DNA from: Haemophilus parainfluenzae
GTDB lineage: Bacteria; Pseudomonadota; Gammaproteobacteria; Enterobacterales; Pasteurellaceae
Assembly: GCF_036288925.1 (NCBI RefSeq)
Contig: NZ_CP127167.1
Span: 2,164,072-2,228,071 of the forward strand
Length of the DNA: 64,000 nucleotides
Reading direction: 5' to 3'
Shown here: positions 49,792 through 57,320 of the stretch, in pieces
How positions within the stretch are numbered: position 1 is the first letter of the stretch
How the letters are laid out: each line of letters starts with the position of its first letter
Translations under genes and position numbers: made by a program
Notes under the pieces: model-generated
The model's input: the letters and a program-made list of their open reading frames with translations, nothing else
Told to the model about the DNA's origin: nothing
Database searches by the model: none

Positions 49792-50123
49792 TTAGGAATT
49801 GAGTTCCAGCAATGTCACTGCTTCAACTTGCTCATCATTGTCCAAATTGGAATTCTGTCAATATTTTGGACACATTTTGGGAGGAATATTTAAGTCAAAG
49901 ATACTGACGAACAGATGGTTTTGATGTCTGATAAAAAGGATAGATGATGCTTGATGCTTGTAACGTCATTCTATAAACTTATATGTTCCATGACACAAGT
50001 ATATACATAAAAGAAACTAACATTAATTACAATAATATTAGATGACAAGATTATCCAGAAGCATTTTTGATATCTAACGAAATAAGACTTGTCAAGAAGA
50101 ACAATTAGTGATACAAACAACAC
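49792..50123. other. Left boundary region of the ars island, no intact gene
   Basis: No gene is supported. A 21-codon minus-strand open stretch ending at 49792 reads ...DNDEQVEAVTLLELNS and may be the end of a lost gene. A perfect 8-bp inverted repeat, TGTCCAAA (49839-49846) and TTTGGACA (49865-49872), and a sequence shared with the rlmC 3' end (49977-49995) suggest site-specific recombination. An open frame on the minus strand (49971-50354) overlaps arsR and looks spurious. Confidence 0.5.
49977..49995. repeat. Left copy of 19-bp imperfect direct repeat flanking the ars island
   Basis: ACTTATATGTTC-CA-TGACA here matches 54292-54310 (ACTTATATGTTC-AT-TGACA) at 17 of 19 positions, in the same orientation. 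It is a candidate attachment-site remnant. Confidence 0.55.
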
Positions 50124-50139
50124 ATCAAAATAATTTGAT
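50124..50139 (+). promoter_or_regulatory. ArsR-type operator before arsR
   Basis: ATCAAA-N4-TTTGAT is a 6-bp-arm dyad typical of ArsR/SmtB boxes. It ends just before the first possible arsR ATG (50140), favouring translation from ATG 50152. Confidence 0.6.
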
Positions 50140-50151
50140 ATGAAGACTTTT

Positions 50152-50433
50152 ATGAACAGAGATTTAGTAAAAACTGCAAAGATATTTAAAGCCTTTTCAG
50201 TGGCAATTCGCCTAGAGATATTAGATTTATTAAAAAATGGGGAAGAATGTGCCTGTGTTTTACTAGAAAAACTAGATTTAACGCAATCAGGCTTGTCATA
50301 CCATATGAAAATATTGATAGAGTCAGGAATTGTTACAGCAAGAGAAGAAGGCAAGTGGGTTTACTACACTATATCTGAACAAGGAAGACAAAAAATAATA
50401 CAGATGTTTTTATCATCTACAGCAAGAAATTAG
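50152..50433 (+). CDS. arsR: ArsR-family arsenic-responsive repressor
   Basis: A small winged-helix repressor that leaves DNA on binding As(III). From ATG 50152 it has 93 residues; an upstream ATG at 50140 directly abuts the operator and would add four. The metal-binding pair is in NGEECACVLLEKL (ECxC), on the expected alpha-3 helix. The recognition helix is in LTQSGLSYHMKILIESGIV and the wing in REEGKWVYYTIS. Codon use (AGA, ATA) and lack of USS differ from the host. It is the first gene of arsRDA-acr3. Confidence 0.92.
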   Translation: MNRDLVKTAKIFKAFSVAIRLEILDLLKNGEECACVLLEKLDLTQSGLSYHMKILIESGIVTAREEGKWVYYTISEQGRQKIIQMFLSSTARN

Positions 50434-50459
50434 TTACCCTTAAGGGTAACTAAAAAAAT
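50431..50459 (+). terminator. Hairpin after arsR
   Basis: A perfect 22-bp palindrome (50431-50452; arms TAGTTACCCTT and AAGGGTAACTA) that starts on the arsR stop codon is followed by a run of A and T. It may terminate or attenuate transcription between arsR and arsD. Confidence 0.55.
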
Positions 50460-50468
50460 ACTCTTCAC

Positions 50469-50484
50469 ATCAAAAAAAATTGAT
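50469..50484 (+). promoter_or_regulatory. Second ArsR-type operator, before arsD
   Basis: ATCAA-N6-TTGAT lies within CACATCAAAA, the same context as the operator before arsR (also 16 bp). arsDA-acr3 may therefore have its own ArsR-controlled promoter. Confidence 0.55.
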
Positions 50485-50529
50485 ATATTAATAATGTTTA
50501 ATTCAAAAAATTGAAGAAAGGGGTAAAAA

Positions 50530-50952
50530 ATGAAAAGAATGTCAATTTATGAACCAGCTATGTGTTGTGATACCGGTGTTTGCGGAGTTAATGTCGATCC
50601 TGAACTCGTACGTATTTCAACAGTAATTAACAACTTGAAGAAAAATGGTATCACTATTGAAAGATACAATTTATCAAGTGAGCCAATGGCATTTGTCAAT
50701 AATAACAAGGTAAAAGATGCTTTGGATAAAAATGGAATCGATAGGCTGCCATTAATCCTTGTGGACGACGATATAGTCATAGAAGGCAGATATCCAAAGA
50801 ATGAAGAAATAATGGAACTTTTACAAATCTCTAAAGATTATCTTGAAAGTAGTAACCAAAATGGCTGTTGTTCTTCAGGTAATGATTCTTGCTGTAGTGA
50901 AGATGAAGAACCAAATCAAGGGTGCTATGGAAATAATAACTCTTGTTGCTAA
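50530..50952 (+). CDS. arsD: Arsenic metallochaperone ArsD
   Basis: ArsD hands As(III) to the ArsA ATPase. The 140-residue protein has the key cysteines C12, C13 and C18 (AMCCDTGVCGV). It has two C-terminal vicinal pairs (NGCCSS, DSCCSE) and a further NSCC pair at the end, more than the four C-terminal Cys of the E. coli plasmid protein. GAAAGGGG precedes the start. arsA begins 13 bp after its stop. Confidence 0.94.
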   Translation: MKRMSIYEPAMCCDTGVCGVNVDPELVRISTVINNLKKNGITIERYNLSSEPMAFVNNNKVKDALDKNGIDRLPLILVDDDIVIEGRYPKNEEIMELLQISKDYLESSNQNGCCSSGNDSCCSEDEEPNQGCYGNNNSCC

Positions 50953-50965
50953 GGGGGGATTTATT

Positions 50966-52696
50966 ATGAAGAAATTTAATCTTCCAGATATTAAATTAAC
51001 TAAATATCTATTTTTCACAGGCAAGGGAGGGGTTGGTAAAACATCTACAGCTTGTGCAACAGCAGTGGCTTTAGCAGATGAAGGAAAGAAAGTACTACTT
51101 ATTAGTACAGACCCTGCTTCAAATCTTCAAGATGTTTTTGAAACAGAATTAGACGGTAAAGCAAAACCAATCAAAGGCGTAGATAATTTAGAAGTAATCA
51201 ATCTAGATCCATTGGAAGCGGCACATAACTATAAAGAAAGTGTAGTTGGACCTTTTAGAGGCAAATTGCCTGATTCTGTTATTGAGAACATGGAAGAACA
51301 GCTATCTGGATCTTGTACAGTAGAGATTGCTGCCTTTAATGAGTTTTCTAATTTCATTACAAATTCTAAGCTCAATACAGACTATAACCATATTATATTT
51401 GATACAGCACCTACAGGTCATACCCTTAGAATGTTACAACTTCCTTCTGCTTGGACTGATTTTATCAGTGAAAGTACGCATGGCGCATCCTGTTTAGGAC
51501 AGTTATCAGGATTAGATACTAAAAAAGAAACCTATAAAAAGGCAGTTGAAAATTTATCAGATAAGAGTTTAACAACCCTAGTATTAGTTACAAGGCCTGA
51601 TAAAACACCACTTAATGAGGTAGCCAGAGCATCAAAGGAGCTATCTGAGATTGGAATAAAAAATCAAATATTAGTGATTAATGGTGTCTTAGAAAATTAT
51701 GATGATGACTTATCTGAAAATATATTTAACAAACAAAAGTTAGCCCTTGAAAATATGCCAGAGATGTTAACTGAGTTTGATACCTATACAATTGCCTTGA
51801 GATCATACAACATTACTGGAATTGACTCTATAAGAAATCTCCTTAAGAAGGATCAAATAAATGAACAAAAAGTGGAAGTAAAAGGCAAACTCTTTAATTT
51901 AGATGATGTTGTTAGTGACCTTGTAAAAAATAATAGAAAAGTAATCTTTACTATGGGCAAGGGCGGTGTAGGAAAGACTACTATTGCATCTTCTGTTGCC
52001 ATCAAACTAAGCAAACTTGGTAAAAAGGTACACCTGGCTACAACAGATCCCGCTGACCATATCAAATTTATGATAGATAGTTCAAGTGGAATATCTATGA
52101 GTCATATTGATGAAAAAGAAGAATTAAAAAAATATCAAGATGAAGTACTTGGAAATGCAAGAAAAACAATGAGTGAGGATGATGTAGCTTACATTGAGGA
52201 AAATTTAAGATCACCATGTACACAGGAAATAGCTGTATTTAGAGCTTTTGCAGAGCTCGTGGAAAAAGCAGACGATGAAATAGTGGTGATTGATACTGCT
52301 CCTACGGGTCATACCTTGTTATTATTAGACTCAACTTTAAGTTATCATCAAGAAGTTCAAAGAACACAAGGACAGGTACCTGAATCTGTAAAAAACTTGT
52401 TACCTAGATTAAGGGGAGAGGAAACAGAAGTATTAATCGTTAGCTTGGCGGAGGCTACCCCATTTTATGAGGCATATCGATTAGAAGAAGATCTAACAAG
52501 GGCATCAATTCATACAAATTGGTGGATTGTTAATTCATCCTTGTATAAAGCAAATCCTAGTAACAAGATGTTATCTGCTAAAGTAAATGAAGAAGTTAAG
52601 TGGATTAACAAGATATTAGATCATACTTCAGGAAAACTAGCCGTCATTGAATGGACAAAAGAAGACCTTTGTGGTGACAAACTTTATCAGATATAG
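50966..52696 (+). CDS. arsA: Arsenite-transporting ATPase ArsA
   Basis: ArsA drives arsenite extrusion through the membrane carrier. The 576-residue protein has two homologous halves, each with a P-loop (FTGKGGVGKTSTA near residue 18, TMGKGGVGKTTIA near residue 330) and a DTAPTGHTL signal-transduction motif. The As-binding cysteines lie in SGSCTVE, ASCLGQ and SPCTQE. Start 50966 follows AAGGGGGG; the frame open from 50843 overlaps arsD and is rejected. ArsA is more usual with ArsB, but pairs with Acr3 in many Firmicutes, as here. Confidence 0.95.
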   Translation: MKKFNLPDIKLTKYLFFTGKGGVGKTSTACATAVALADEGKKVLLISTDPASNLQDVFETELDGKAKPIKGVDNLEVINLDPLEAAHNYKESVVGPFRGKLPDSVIENMEEQLSGSCTVEIAAFNEFSNFITNSKLNTDYNHIIFDTAPTGHTLRMLQLPSAWTDFISESTHGASCLGQLSGLDTKKETYKKAVENLSDKSLTTLVLVTRPDKTPLNEVARASKELSEIGIKNQILVINGVLENYDDDLSENIFNKQKLALENMPEMLTEFDTYTIALRSYNITGIDSIRNLLKKDQINEQKVEVKGKLFNLDDVVSDLVKNNRKVIFTMGKGGVGKTTIASSVAIKLSKLGKKVHLATTDPADHIKFMIDSSSGISMSHIDEKEELKKYQDEVLGNARKTMSEDDVAYIEENLRSPCTQEIAVFRAFAELVEKADDEIVVIDTAPTGHTLLLLDSTLSYHQEVQRTQGQVPESVKNLLPRLRGEETEVLIVSLAEATPFYEAYRLEEDLTRASIHTNWWIVNSSLYKANPSNKMLSAKVNEEVKWINKILDHTSGKLAVIEWTKEDLCGDKLYQI

Positions 52697-52704
52697 GGGA
52701 AAAA

Positions 52705-52782
52705 ATGATGAAGAGTTTAAAAACCATTAAAGCGATTGAAAGTAAGGTTCATAAATTAATTGAGAAAGTTGAGGATATTTAG
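52705..52782 (+). CDS. 25-codon ORF between arsA and acr3
   Basis: The frame MMKSLKTIKAIESKVHKLIEK, followed by VEDI, has a good ribosome-binding sequence (AGGGG, 5-8 bases before two tandem ATGs) and ends 2 bp before the acr3 ATG. It would encode a short amphipathic, Lys/Glu-rich helix. It may be a real small protein or a leader that couples translation of acr3. I know of no named family. Confidence 0.45.
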   Translation: MMKSLKTIKAIESKVHKLIEKVEDI

Positions 52783-52784
52783 GA

Positions 52785-53825
52785 ATGAAGAAAATAAATG
52801 GAATTGGTTTTTTTGAGAAAAACCTGACTTTTTGGGTGTTAATTTGTATGGTAATAGGCATATTTATTGGGAAATATTTTCCTGCTATTCCAGATTGGTT
52901 AGGAAAATTTGAGTTCTACAATGTGTCTATACCAACAACAATTTTACTTTGGATAATGATTTATCCAATGATGTTGAAAATTGATTTTAAGAGTATAAAA
53001 GACATAGGAAAAAATCCTAAAGGTCTATTTATTACATGGTTTGTAAATTGGATCATTAAGCCACTCACTATGTATTTAATCGCTTCCTTATTTTTCTTTA
53101 TTATTTATAAAGGATTTATTAATAAGGAATTGGCATCAGAATATTTAGCTGGGGCGGTTTTACTCGGAGCTGCACCATGTACCGCAATGGTATTTGTATG
53201 GAGCAAGTTAACAAGAGGTGATAGTGGTTATACCTTAGTACAGGTAGCTAGTAACGACTTAATTATTTTGATTGCATATATACCAATTGTGAGTTTCTTA
53301 TTAAAGGTTGGAGATATAAATATTCCATGGGGAACACTTTTATTGTCCATTGTATTATTTATTGTTGTTCCTCTTATTTTAAGCATGGTAACTAGAAGTA
53401 TAATCATTAAAAATAAAGGGGAAGACTACCTAAATAAAACTTTTATCCCTGCATTTGATAAATACACTATGATGGGATTATTGTTGACGTTGATTATAAT
53501 ATTTTCATTTCAAGGACAGAAGATATTGGATCAGCCACTAAATATTATCCTTATTGCAATTCCTTTGATAATTCAAACTTTGTTTATATTTGCAATAACA
53601 TTTTTCATGGCATATTTAGCAAAGCTACCATATTCAATTGCAGCACCATGTGGCATGATTGGTGCATCTAACTTTTTTGAGCTGTCTGTTGCAGTTTCTA
53701 TATCTCTATTTGGGTTAGTATCAGGAGCTACGCTAACAACTGTAGTAGGTGTTCTGGTTGAGGTTCCTGTTATGTTAGCCTTGGTAAAGTTTGCCAATTC
53801 TATGGAAAATAAATTTAATCGTTGA
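52785..53825 (+). CDS. acr3: Arsenite efflux carrier Acr3
   Basis: Acr3 exports arsenite across the inner membrane. The 346-residue protein has ten hydrophobic segments and the family motif GAAPCTAMVFVWS with the essential Cys, and NDLIILIAY and AAPCGMIGASNFFELSVA regions. The sequence is of the bacterial Acr3 group common in Firmicutes. The start follows AGGA. A terminator-like hairpin lies about 125 bp downstream. Confidence 0.94.
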   Translation: MKKINGIGFFEKNLTFWVLICMVIGIFIGKYFPAIPDWLGKFEFYNVSIPTTILLWIMIYPMMLKIDFKSIKDIGKNPKGLFITWFVNWIIKPLTMYLIASLFFFIIYKGFINKELASEYLAGAVLLGAAPCTAMVFVWSKLTRGDSGYTLVQVASNDLIILIAYIPIVSFLLKVGDINIPWGTLLLSIVLFIVVPLILSMVTRSIIIKNKGEDYLNKTFIPAFDKYTMMGLLLTLIIIFSFQGQKILDQPLNIILIAIPLIIQTLFIFAITFFMAYLAKLPYSIAAPCGMIGASNFFELSVAVSISLFGLVSGATLTTVVGVLVEVPVMLALVKFANSMENKFNR

Positions 53826-53949
53826 ATATGAGTTAAAACTGCTAGCAACAATCAAGTAGTGTTAATTTACAAAATGCTAGATCAGATATATGTCTTAGAA
53901 TGTCCATCTATAGTCTGTGGTACTATATAATCACCAAGAAATATAATAT

Positions 53950-53979
53950 AAGCCTTGGAGGGAAACCTTTAGGGCTTTT
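53950..53979 (+). terminator. Terminator-like hairpin after acr3
   Basis: AAGCC...GGCTT outer and GGAGG/CCTT-type inner pairing around GAAA, with TTTT following (53976-53979). Confidence 0.5.
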
Positions 53980-54034
53980 CTTATACCCATTAGGAGATGG
54001 AAGGATTACCAAGAAAACCAAAGCGACCTTGCGC

Positions 54035-54285
54035 TTAAATCATTTTGAAATGTCTTAACGTATCCATGATAGTTTCTTCTTTTTCTGGTGTAATTGTGGA
54101 ATAACCTGTTTCTCTTTTTGCGATTTATTATAATGCTCCCTCAGTACAACTCCACATTTCTTTTTGATTTGTGCTATATACGATGTAGAAACCTTAAATC
54201 CAAATTTCCCCAGTACATACTCTTTAATTTTCTCATAAGTAGCCTTGCTCTCAGCACTTGTCAAATCAAGTTCATCAAGCTCTAT
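54035..54285 (-). pseudogene. Remnant of a clostridial RlmD/RumA C-terminal extension
   Basis: Read directly on from the rlmC frame past its stop: IELDELDLTSAESKATYEK, then IKEYVLGKFG, SYIAQIKKKCGVVLREHYNK and KEKQVIPQ. After a one-base frameshift near 54095 it continues TPEKEETIMDTLRHFKMI and a stop. From memory this is the C-terminal extension of Firmicutes 23S rRNA (uracil-C5) methyltransferases, about 84 codons. It is broken by the TAA at 54286-54288 (probably from GAA) and by the frameshift. Confidence 0.75.
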
Positions 54286-55479
54286 TTAAACACTTATATG
54301 TTCATTGACATTAAGTTTGGACAATAATGCTAGCGTCTCATAATGTGCCGTATGCGGGAACATATCAAATAATTGAATTTGAGTAAGCTTATAATTGGTT
54401 AGGTGTTGCAAATCTTTTCCCATGGAAATCGCGTTACAGCTGGAATAAAGAATAAAGTGCGGTTGCATTTCATTGAGAAATTCTGCGAGTTCCCTTCCGA
54501 TACCTCGACGAGGCGGATTGACGATCACCAAATCCGGTTTATTTTCATCTTGTGTTAAAGCAAAATTAGCCGCATCCAAAGATTGGAATTTAACGTTGTT
54601 TAGCCCTAACACCTGAGCGGATTGCGTCGCCGCTTGAATAGCAGATGGGGAAATTTCAATCCCGGTCAATTCCACTTCTTGTTGATGTTTATCCTGTAAA
54701 GCTTTAGCGCAATGAAGTCCAAACCCTCCAACACCACAAAAGAGATCCCAAAGTTTAGTAATCGGCAAATCTTGCACCCAATCTTGCGCCGTTGCATATA
54801 GCCCTTGCGCTACAAGTGGATTCGTTTGGAAGAAACCTTGAGGGCGAATAAAGAGCGGAATACCATTAAAGCTTTCTGATAAGGTGTGCTGTTCAGTTAA
54901 AAAGATTTCTTTCTCACCTTCTAAGATCGCTGCGTGTTGAGGTTGAATATTCACGCTCACCACTTCAAGTTGTGGTAATTTTTCCAATAAGCCTGCAAAT
55001 TCACGTTGAATTAACGGCAATTTAGTTTCTGAACGCAATACAAAACGTAACATCAATTTTTTTGTATGTTGGCTTTCTGTAAGCAGAATATATTTCAGCT
55101 CACCTTTTTGTTTAGCCACGTTATAAGGGACTAAACCCGCGCGCCCAATAAAATCTTTTAGAATCGGAAAGAGTTCAGCAAAGCGTTGCGGATAAAGCGG
55201 ACAATCACATAAATCCACCGCACTTTGTGGATCATTCGAGTCTTGTAAAATACCTAAAATGGGACGTTCCACCGCACCACTTACCACCATTTTGGCTTTA
55301 TTACGAAAAGCTGACTCAGAGGAATAAAAAGGCGGATGCCAAATTAAATTATCACAATCTAATTTGGCAAGTTGTTGTTTTAGATGCTCTTCTTTCTTGG
55401 CGAGTTGCTGTTCATAAGGCATTTCAAGCCATTGACAAGAACGGCAATCGCCTTTTTGATAATGATGGCAATCAATCAT
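54286..55479 (-). CDS. rlmC: 23S rRNA (uracil747-C5)-methyltransferase RlmC, hybrid C-terminus
   Basis: RlmC methylates U747 of 23S rRNA. The 397-residue protein has the N-terminal 4Fe-4S cysteines ([17 protein letters not shown] and a later CDCPLYP) and SAM motif [16 protein letters not shown]. The catalytic region is YSSCNAISM, and the base-catalyst segment is MFPHTAHYE. After ETLALL the tail [11 protein letters not shown] is not the short end usual in gamma-proteobacteria; it matches the start of the Firmicutes RumA extension and continues into the pseudogene tail. The enzyme core is intact, so activity is likely kept. The start overlaps nagZ by 4 bp. Confidence 0.9.
   Translation of the reverse strand: MIDCHHYQKGDCRSCQWLEMPYEQQLAKKEEHLKQQLAKLDCDNLIWHPPFYSSESAFRNKAKMVVSGAVERPILGILQDSNDPQSAVDLCDCPLYPQRFAELFPILKDFIGRAGLVPYNVAKQKGELKYILLTESQHTKKLMLRFVLRSETKLPLIQREFAGLLEKLPQLEVVSVNIQPQHAAILEGEKEIFLTEQHTLSESFNGIPLFIRPQGFFQTNPLVAQGLYATAQDWVQDLPITKLWDLFCGVGGFGLHCAKALQDKHQQEVELTGIEISPSAIQAATQSAQVLGLNNVKFQSLDAANFALTQDENKPDLVIVNPPRRGIGRELAEFLNEMQPHFILYSSCNAISMGKDLQHLTNYKLTQIQLFDMFPHTAHYETLALLSKLNVNEHISV
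54292..54310. repeat. Right copy of 19-bp imperfect direct repeat, inside the rlmC 3' end
   Basis: Partner of 49977-49995. On the rlmC strand it encodes VNEHIS, just before the stop. The rlmC context TGTCCAAA (complement of 54316-54323) also recurs at the left boundary (49865-49872). Confidence 0.55.
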
Positions 55480-56519
55480 TTAGAAGCAAGCCACTCTTGT
55501 TGAAGTGCGGTCAGTTTTTGATGATTTTCAATCCAACGCGAAGTTTTTGTGAGTTCTGACCAATCAAAGGATTTTTGTTTAAAGAGCGATTTCAAGCGAG
55601 CTTGGCGTGCTGTGAAATGCTCTGTTGTTTCCTGTAACTTCAGATTATCAAGCACTTGAATGACACCTTCTCGCTCATTACAAAGCAATAATAAGTCACA
55701 ACCAGCCTTCAAGGCTTTTTCACTGCGAGCCACAAAATCGCCCATAAAGCCTGCGCCTTTCATGCCTAAATCATCAGAGAAAATCGCTCCTTGGAAGCCC
55801 AACTGTTTACGCAAAATCTCTTTTAACCAATAACTCGAACCGCTTGCTGGCTGGCTATCACATTGTGTATAAATGACGTGAGCCGGCATAATCGCATCAA
55901 GCTTACTCTGTTGAATTAATTGCTGAAATGGCAAAATATCATGATTAAAAATCACTTCTTTTGCTCGCTCATCATAAGGGGTTTCAAGATGAGAATCAGC
56001 TAAAACATGGCCGTGTCCCGGGAAGTGTTTTCCTGTTGTTGCCATGCCCGCCTGGTGCATACCATCAATAAAAGCTGCTGCTAAATTGACCGCACTTTTT
56101 ACATCACAGCCAAAACTACGATCACCAATCGCACGACATTCGTGACCTAAATCCAACACCGGAGCAAAACTCAAATCAATATCTAACGCCACCATTTCAG
56201 CAGCCATTTGCCAACCCGCTTCTTTTGCTATTTGCTGTTGCTGAGCTGAGTCCTCAACTAATGCCGCAAAAGCCTGCATCGCAGGGAGCTGAGTGAAACC
56301 TTCACGGAAACGTTGCACGCGACCACCTTCTTGATCGACTGTGACCAATAAAGGCTTTTTCACTCGTTGACGAATGGATTTAATTAGCGCTTGAACTTGC
56401 TGACGATCATAAAAATTGCGGGTAAATAAAATCAAACCGGCAACTAAAGGATGTTCCAGTAATTCAACTTCTTCTTGTTTGAGCTCATGACCTTCAAGGT
56501 CAATTAATAATGTGGACAT
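55476..56519 (-). CDS. nagZ: Beta-N-acetylhexosaminidase NagZ
   Basis: NagZ removes N-acetylglucosamine from muropeptides during cell-wall recycling, in the cytoplasm. The 347-residue GH3 protein has the motif GKHFPGHG (catalytic-loop His), the nucleophile Asp in FSDDLGMKG and [10 protein letters not shown]. It lies in the operon hinT-ycfL-nagZ-rlmC. Confidence 0.95.
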   Translation of the reverse strand: MSTLLIDLEGHELKQEEVELLEHPLVAGLILFTRNFYDRQQVQALIKSIRQRVKKPLLVTVDQEGGRVQRFREGFTQLPAMQAFAALVEDSAQQQQIAKEAGWQMAAEMVALDIDLSFAPVLDLGHECRAIGDRSFGCDVKSAVNLAAAFIDGMHQAGMATTGKHFPGHGHVLADSHLETPYDERAKEVIFNHDILPFQQLIQQSKLDAIMPAHVIYTQCDSQPASGSSYWLKEILRKQLGFQGAIFSDDLGMKGAGFMGDFVARSEKALKAGCDLLLLCNEREGVIQVLDNLKLQETTEHFTARQARLKSLFKQKSFDWSELTKTSRWIENHQKLTALQQEWLASK

Positions 56520-56522
56520 AAA

Positions 56523-56870
56523 CTATTGTAAGTAAAGACGATAATTGCTACTTTCTGTGCTTGGTTTTGGTAGCTCAAACACTTTCTTTTCTTGTGGTTG
56601 CAATAAAATATTGCCTGATTGGCTTTCTTGCTGATTCGGCCAAACTTGCGTTACACCTTGTGTGTTATACCAATAAAGGTGGTAAAGCACATTGAGTTGT
56701 TGTGTAGTTTTATTTTTTAAGGCTGCGGTATTATCAGACAAATCAACATCTAAAGCGGGTGCTAAATTTGCTGCCATATTTAAAATTGGCTTATTGGTTC
56801 CCACAATATTTGGTGCAGATGAACAAGCCGTTAAAAATAATACCGTTGCTGTAATTAGGATCTTTTTCAT
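56523..56870 (-). CDS. ycfL: YcfL-like lipoprotein (DUF1425)
   Basis: The 115-residue lipoprotein has signal KKILITATVLFLTAC with lipobox LTAC. The mature DUF1425 domain (LNVLYHLYWYNTQG) has no established function. The start overlaps the hinT stop by one base, and the hinT-ycfL-...-nagZ order is also found in E. coli. Confidence 0.85.
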   Translation of the reverse strand: MKKILITATVLFLTACSSAPNIVGTNKPILNMAANLAPALDVDLSDNTAALKNKTTQQLNVLYHLYWYNTQGVTQVWPNQQESQSGNILLQPQEKKVFELPKPSTESSNYRLYLQ

Positions 56871-57220
56871 TATTTCGCCAACATTCTACCTAAAGGTTCA
56901 CCACCAACAAGATGCATATGAATATGGAATACTTCTTGTCCACCGTGTTTATTACAATTCACAATCAAACGATAACCGTCTTCGGCAATGCCTTCTTCTT
57001 TCGCAATTTTAGCCGCGACAGTAAATAAGCGACCCAAAGTAACTTCATCTTGTTCCGTCACATCATTAACCGTTGGAATCACTTTATTTGGGATAATCAA
57101 AATATGGGTTTTCGCTTGCGGTGAAATATCGCGGAATGCGGTTACTAATTCATCTTGATAAACAATATTGGCCGGAATTTCTTTACGAATAATTTTGCTG
57201 AAAATGGTTTCTTGAGCCAT
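56870..57220 (-). CDS. hinT: HIT-family purine nucleoside phosphoramidase HinT
   Basis: HinT hydrolyses AMP-lysine-type phosphoramidates. The 116-residue protein carries the histidine triad in [11 protein letters not shown] and the N-terminal [18 protein letters not shown] of the family. It is the first gene of the four-gene operon, downstream of an inverted-USS terminator. Confidence 0.95.
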   Translation of the reverse strand: MAQETIFSKIIRKEIPANIVYQDELVTAFRDISPQAKTHILIIPNKVIPTVNDVTEQDEVTLGRLFTVAAKIAKEEGIAEDGYRLIVNCNKHGGQEVFHIHMHLVGGEPLGRMLAK

Positions 57221-57244
57221 AGTCTTCTCCTTATTTTATATAAA

Positions 57245-57272
57245 AAAGTGCGGTCAAAATTTACCGCACTTT
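57245..57272. terminator. Inverted-USS terminator between ppiD and hinT
   Basis: AAAGTGCGGT (57245-57254) and ACCGCACTTT (57263-57272) are perfect complements with an 8-nt loop, with A and T runs outside. Confidence 0.8.
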
Positions 57273-57320
57273 GCTTTTATTTTCCATCAGAAATTGATGA
57301 TGAATGACATTTCAATCGGC

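Noticed and set aside
49971..50354. Minus-strand open frame across the arsR promoter and gene
   Set aside because: It is antisense to arsR and its operator, hydrophobic only because of AT-rich DNA, and ends in the direct repeat.
50843..50965. N-terminal extension of arsA
   Set aside because: It overlaps arsD out of frame; the ATG at 50966 has an excellent ribosome-binding sequence and the normal ArsA N-terminus.
52705..53825. The ars genes as a complete mobile element
   Set aside because: No integrase, relaxase or transposase is present between the direct repeats; the unit can only be a remnant or captured fragment.
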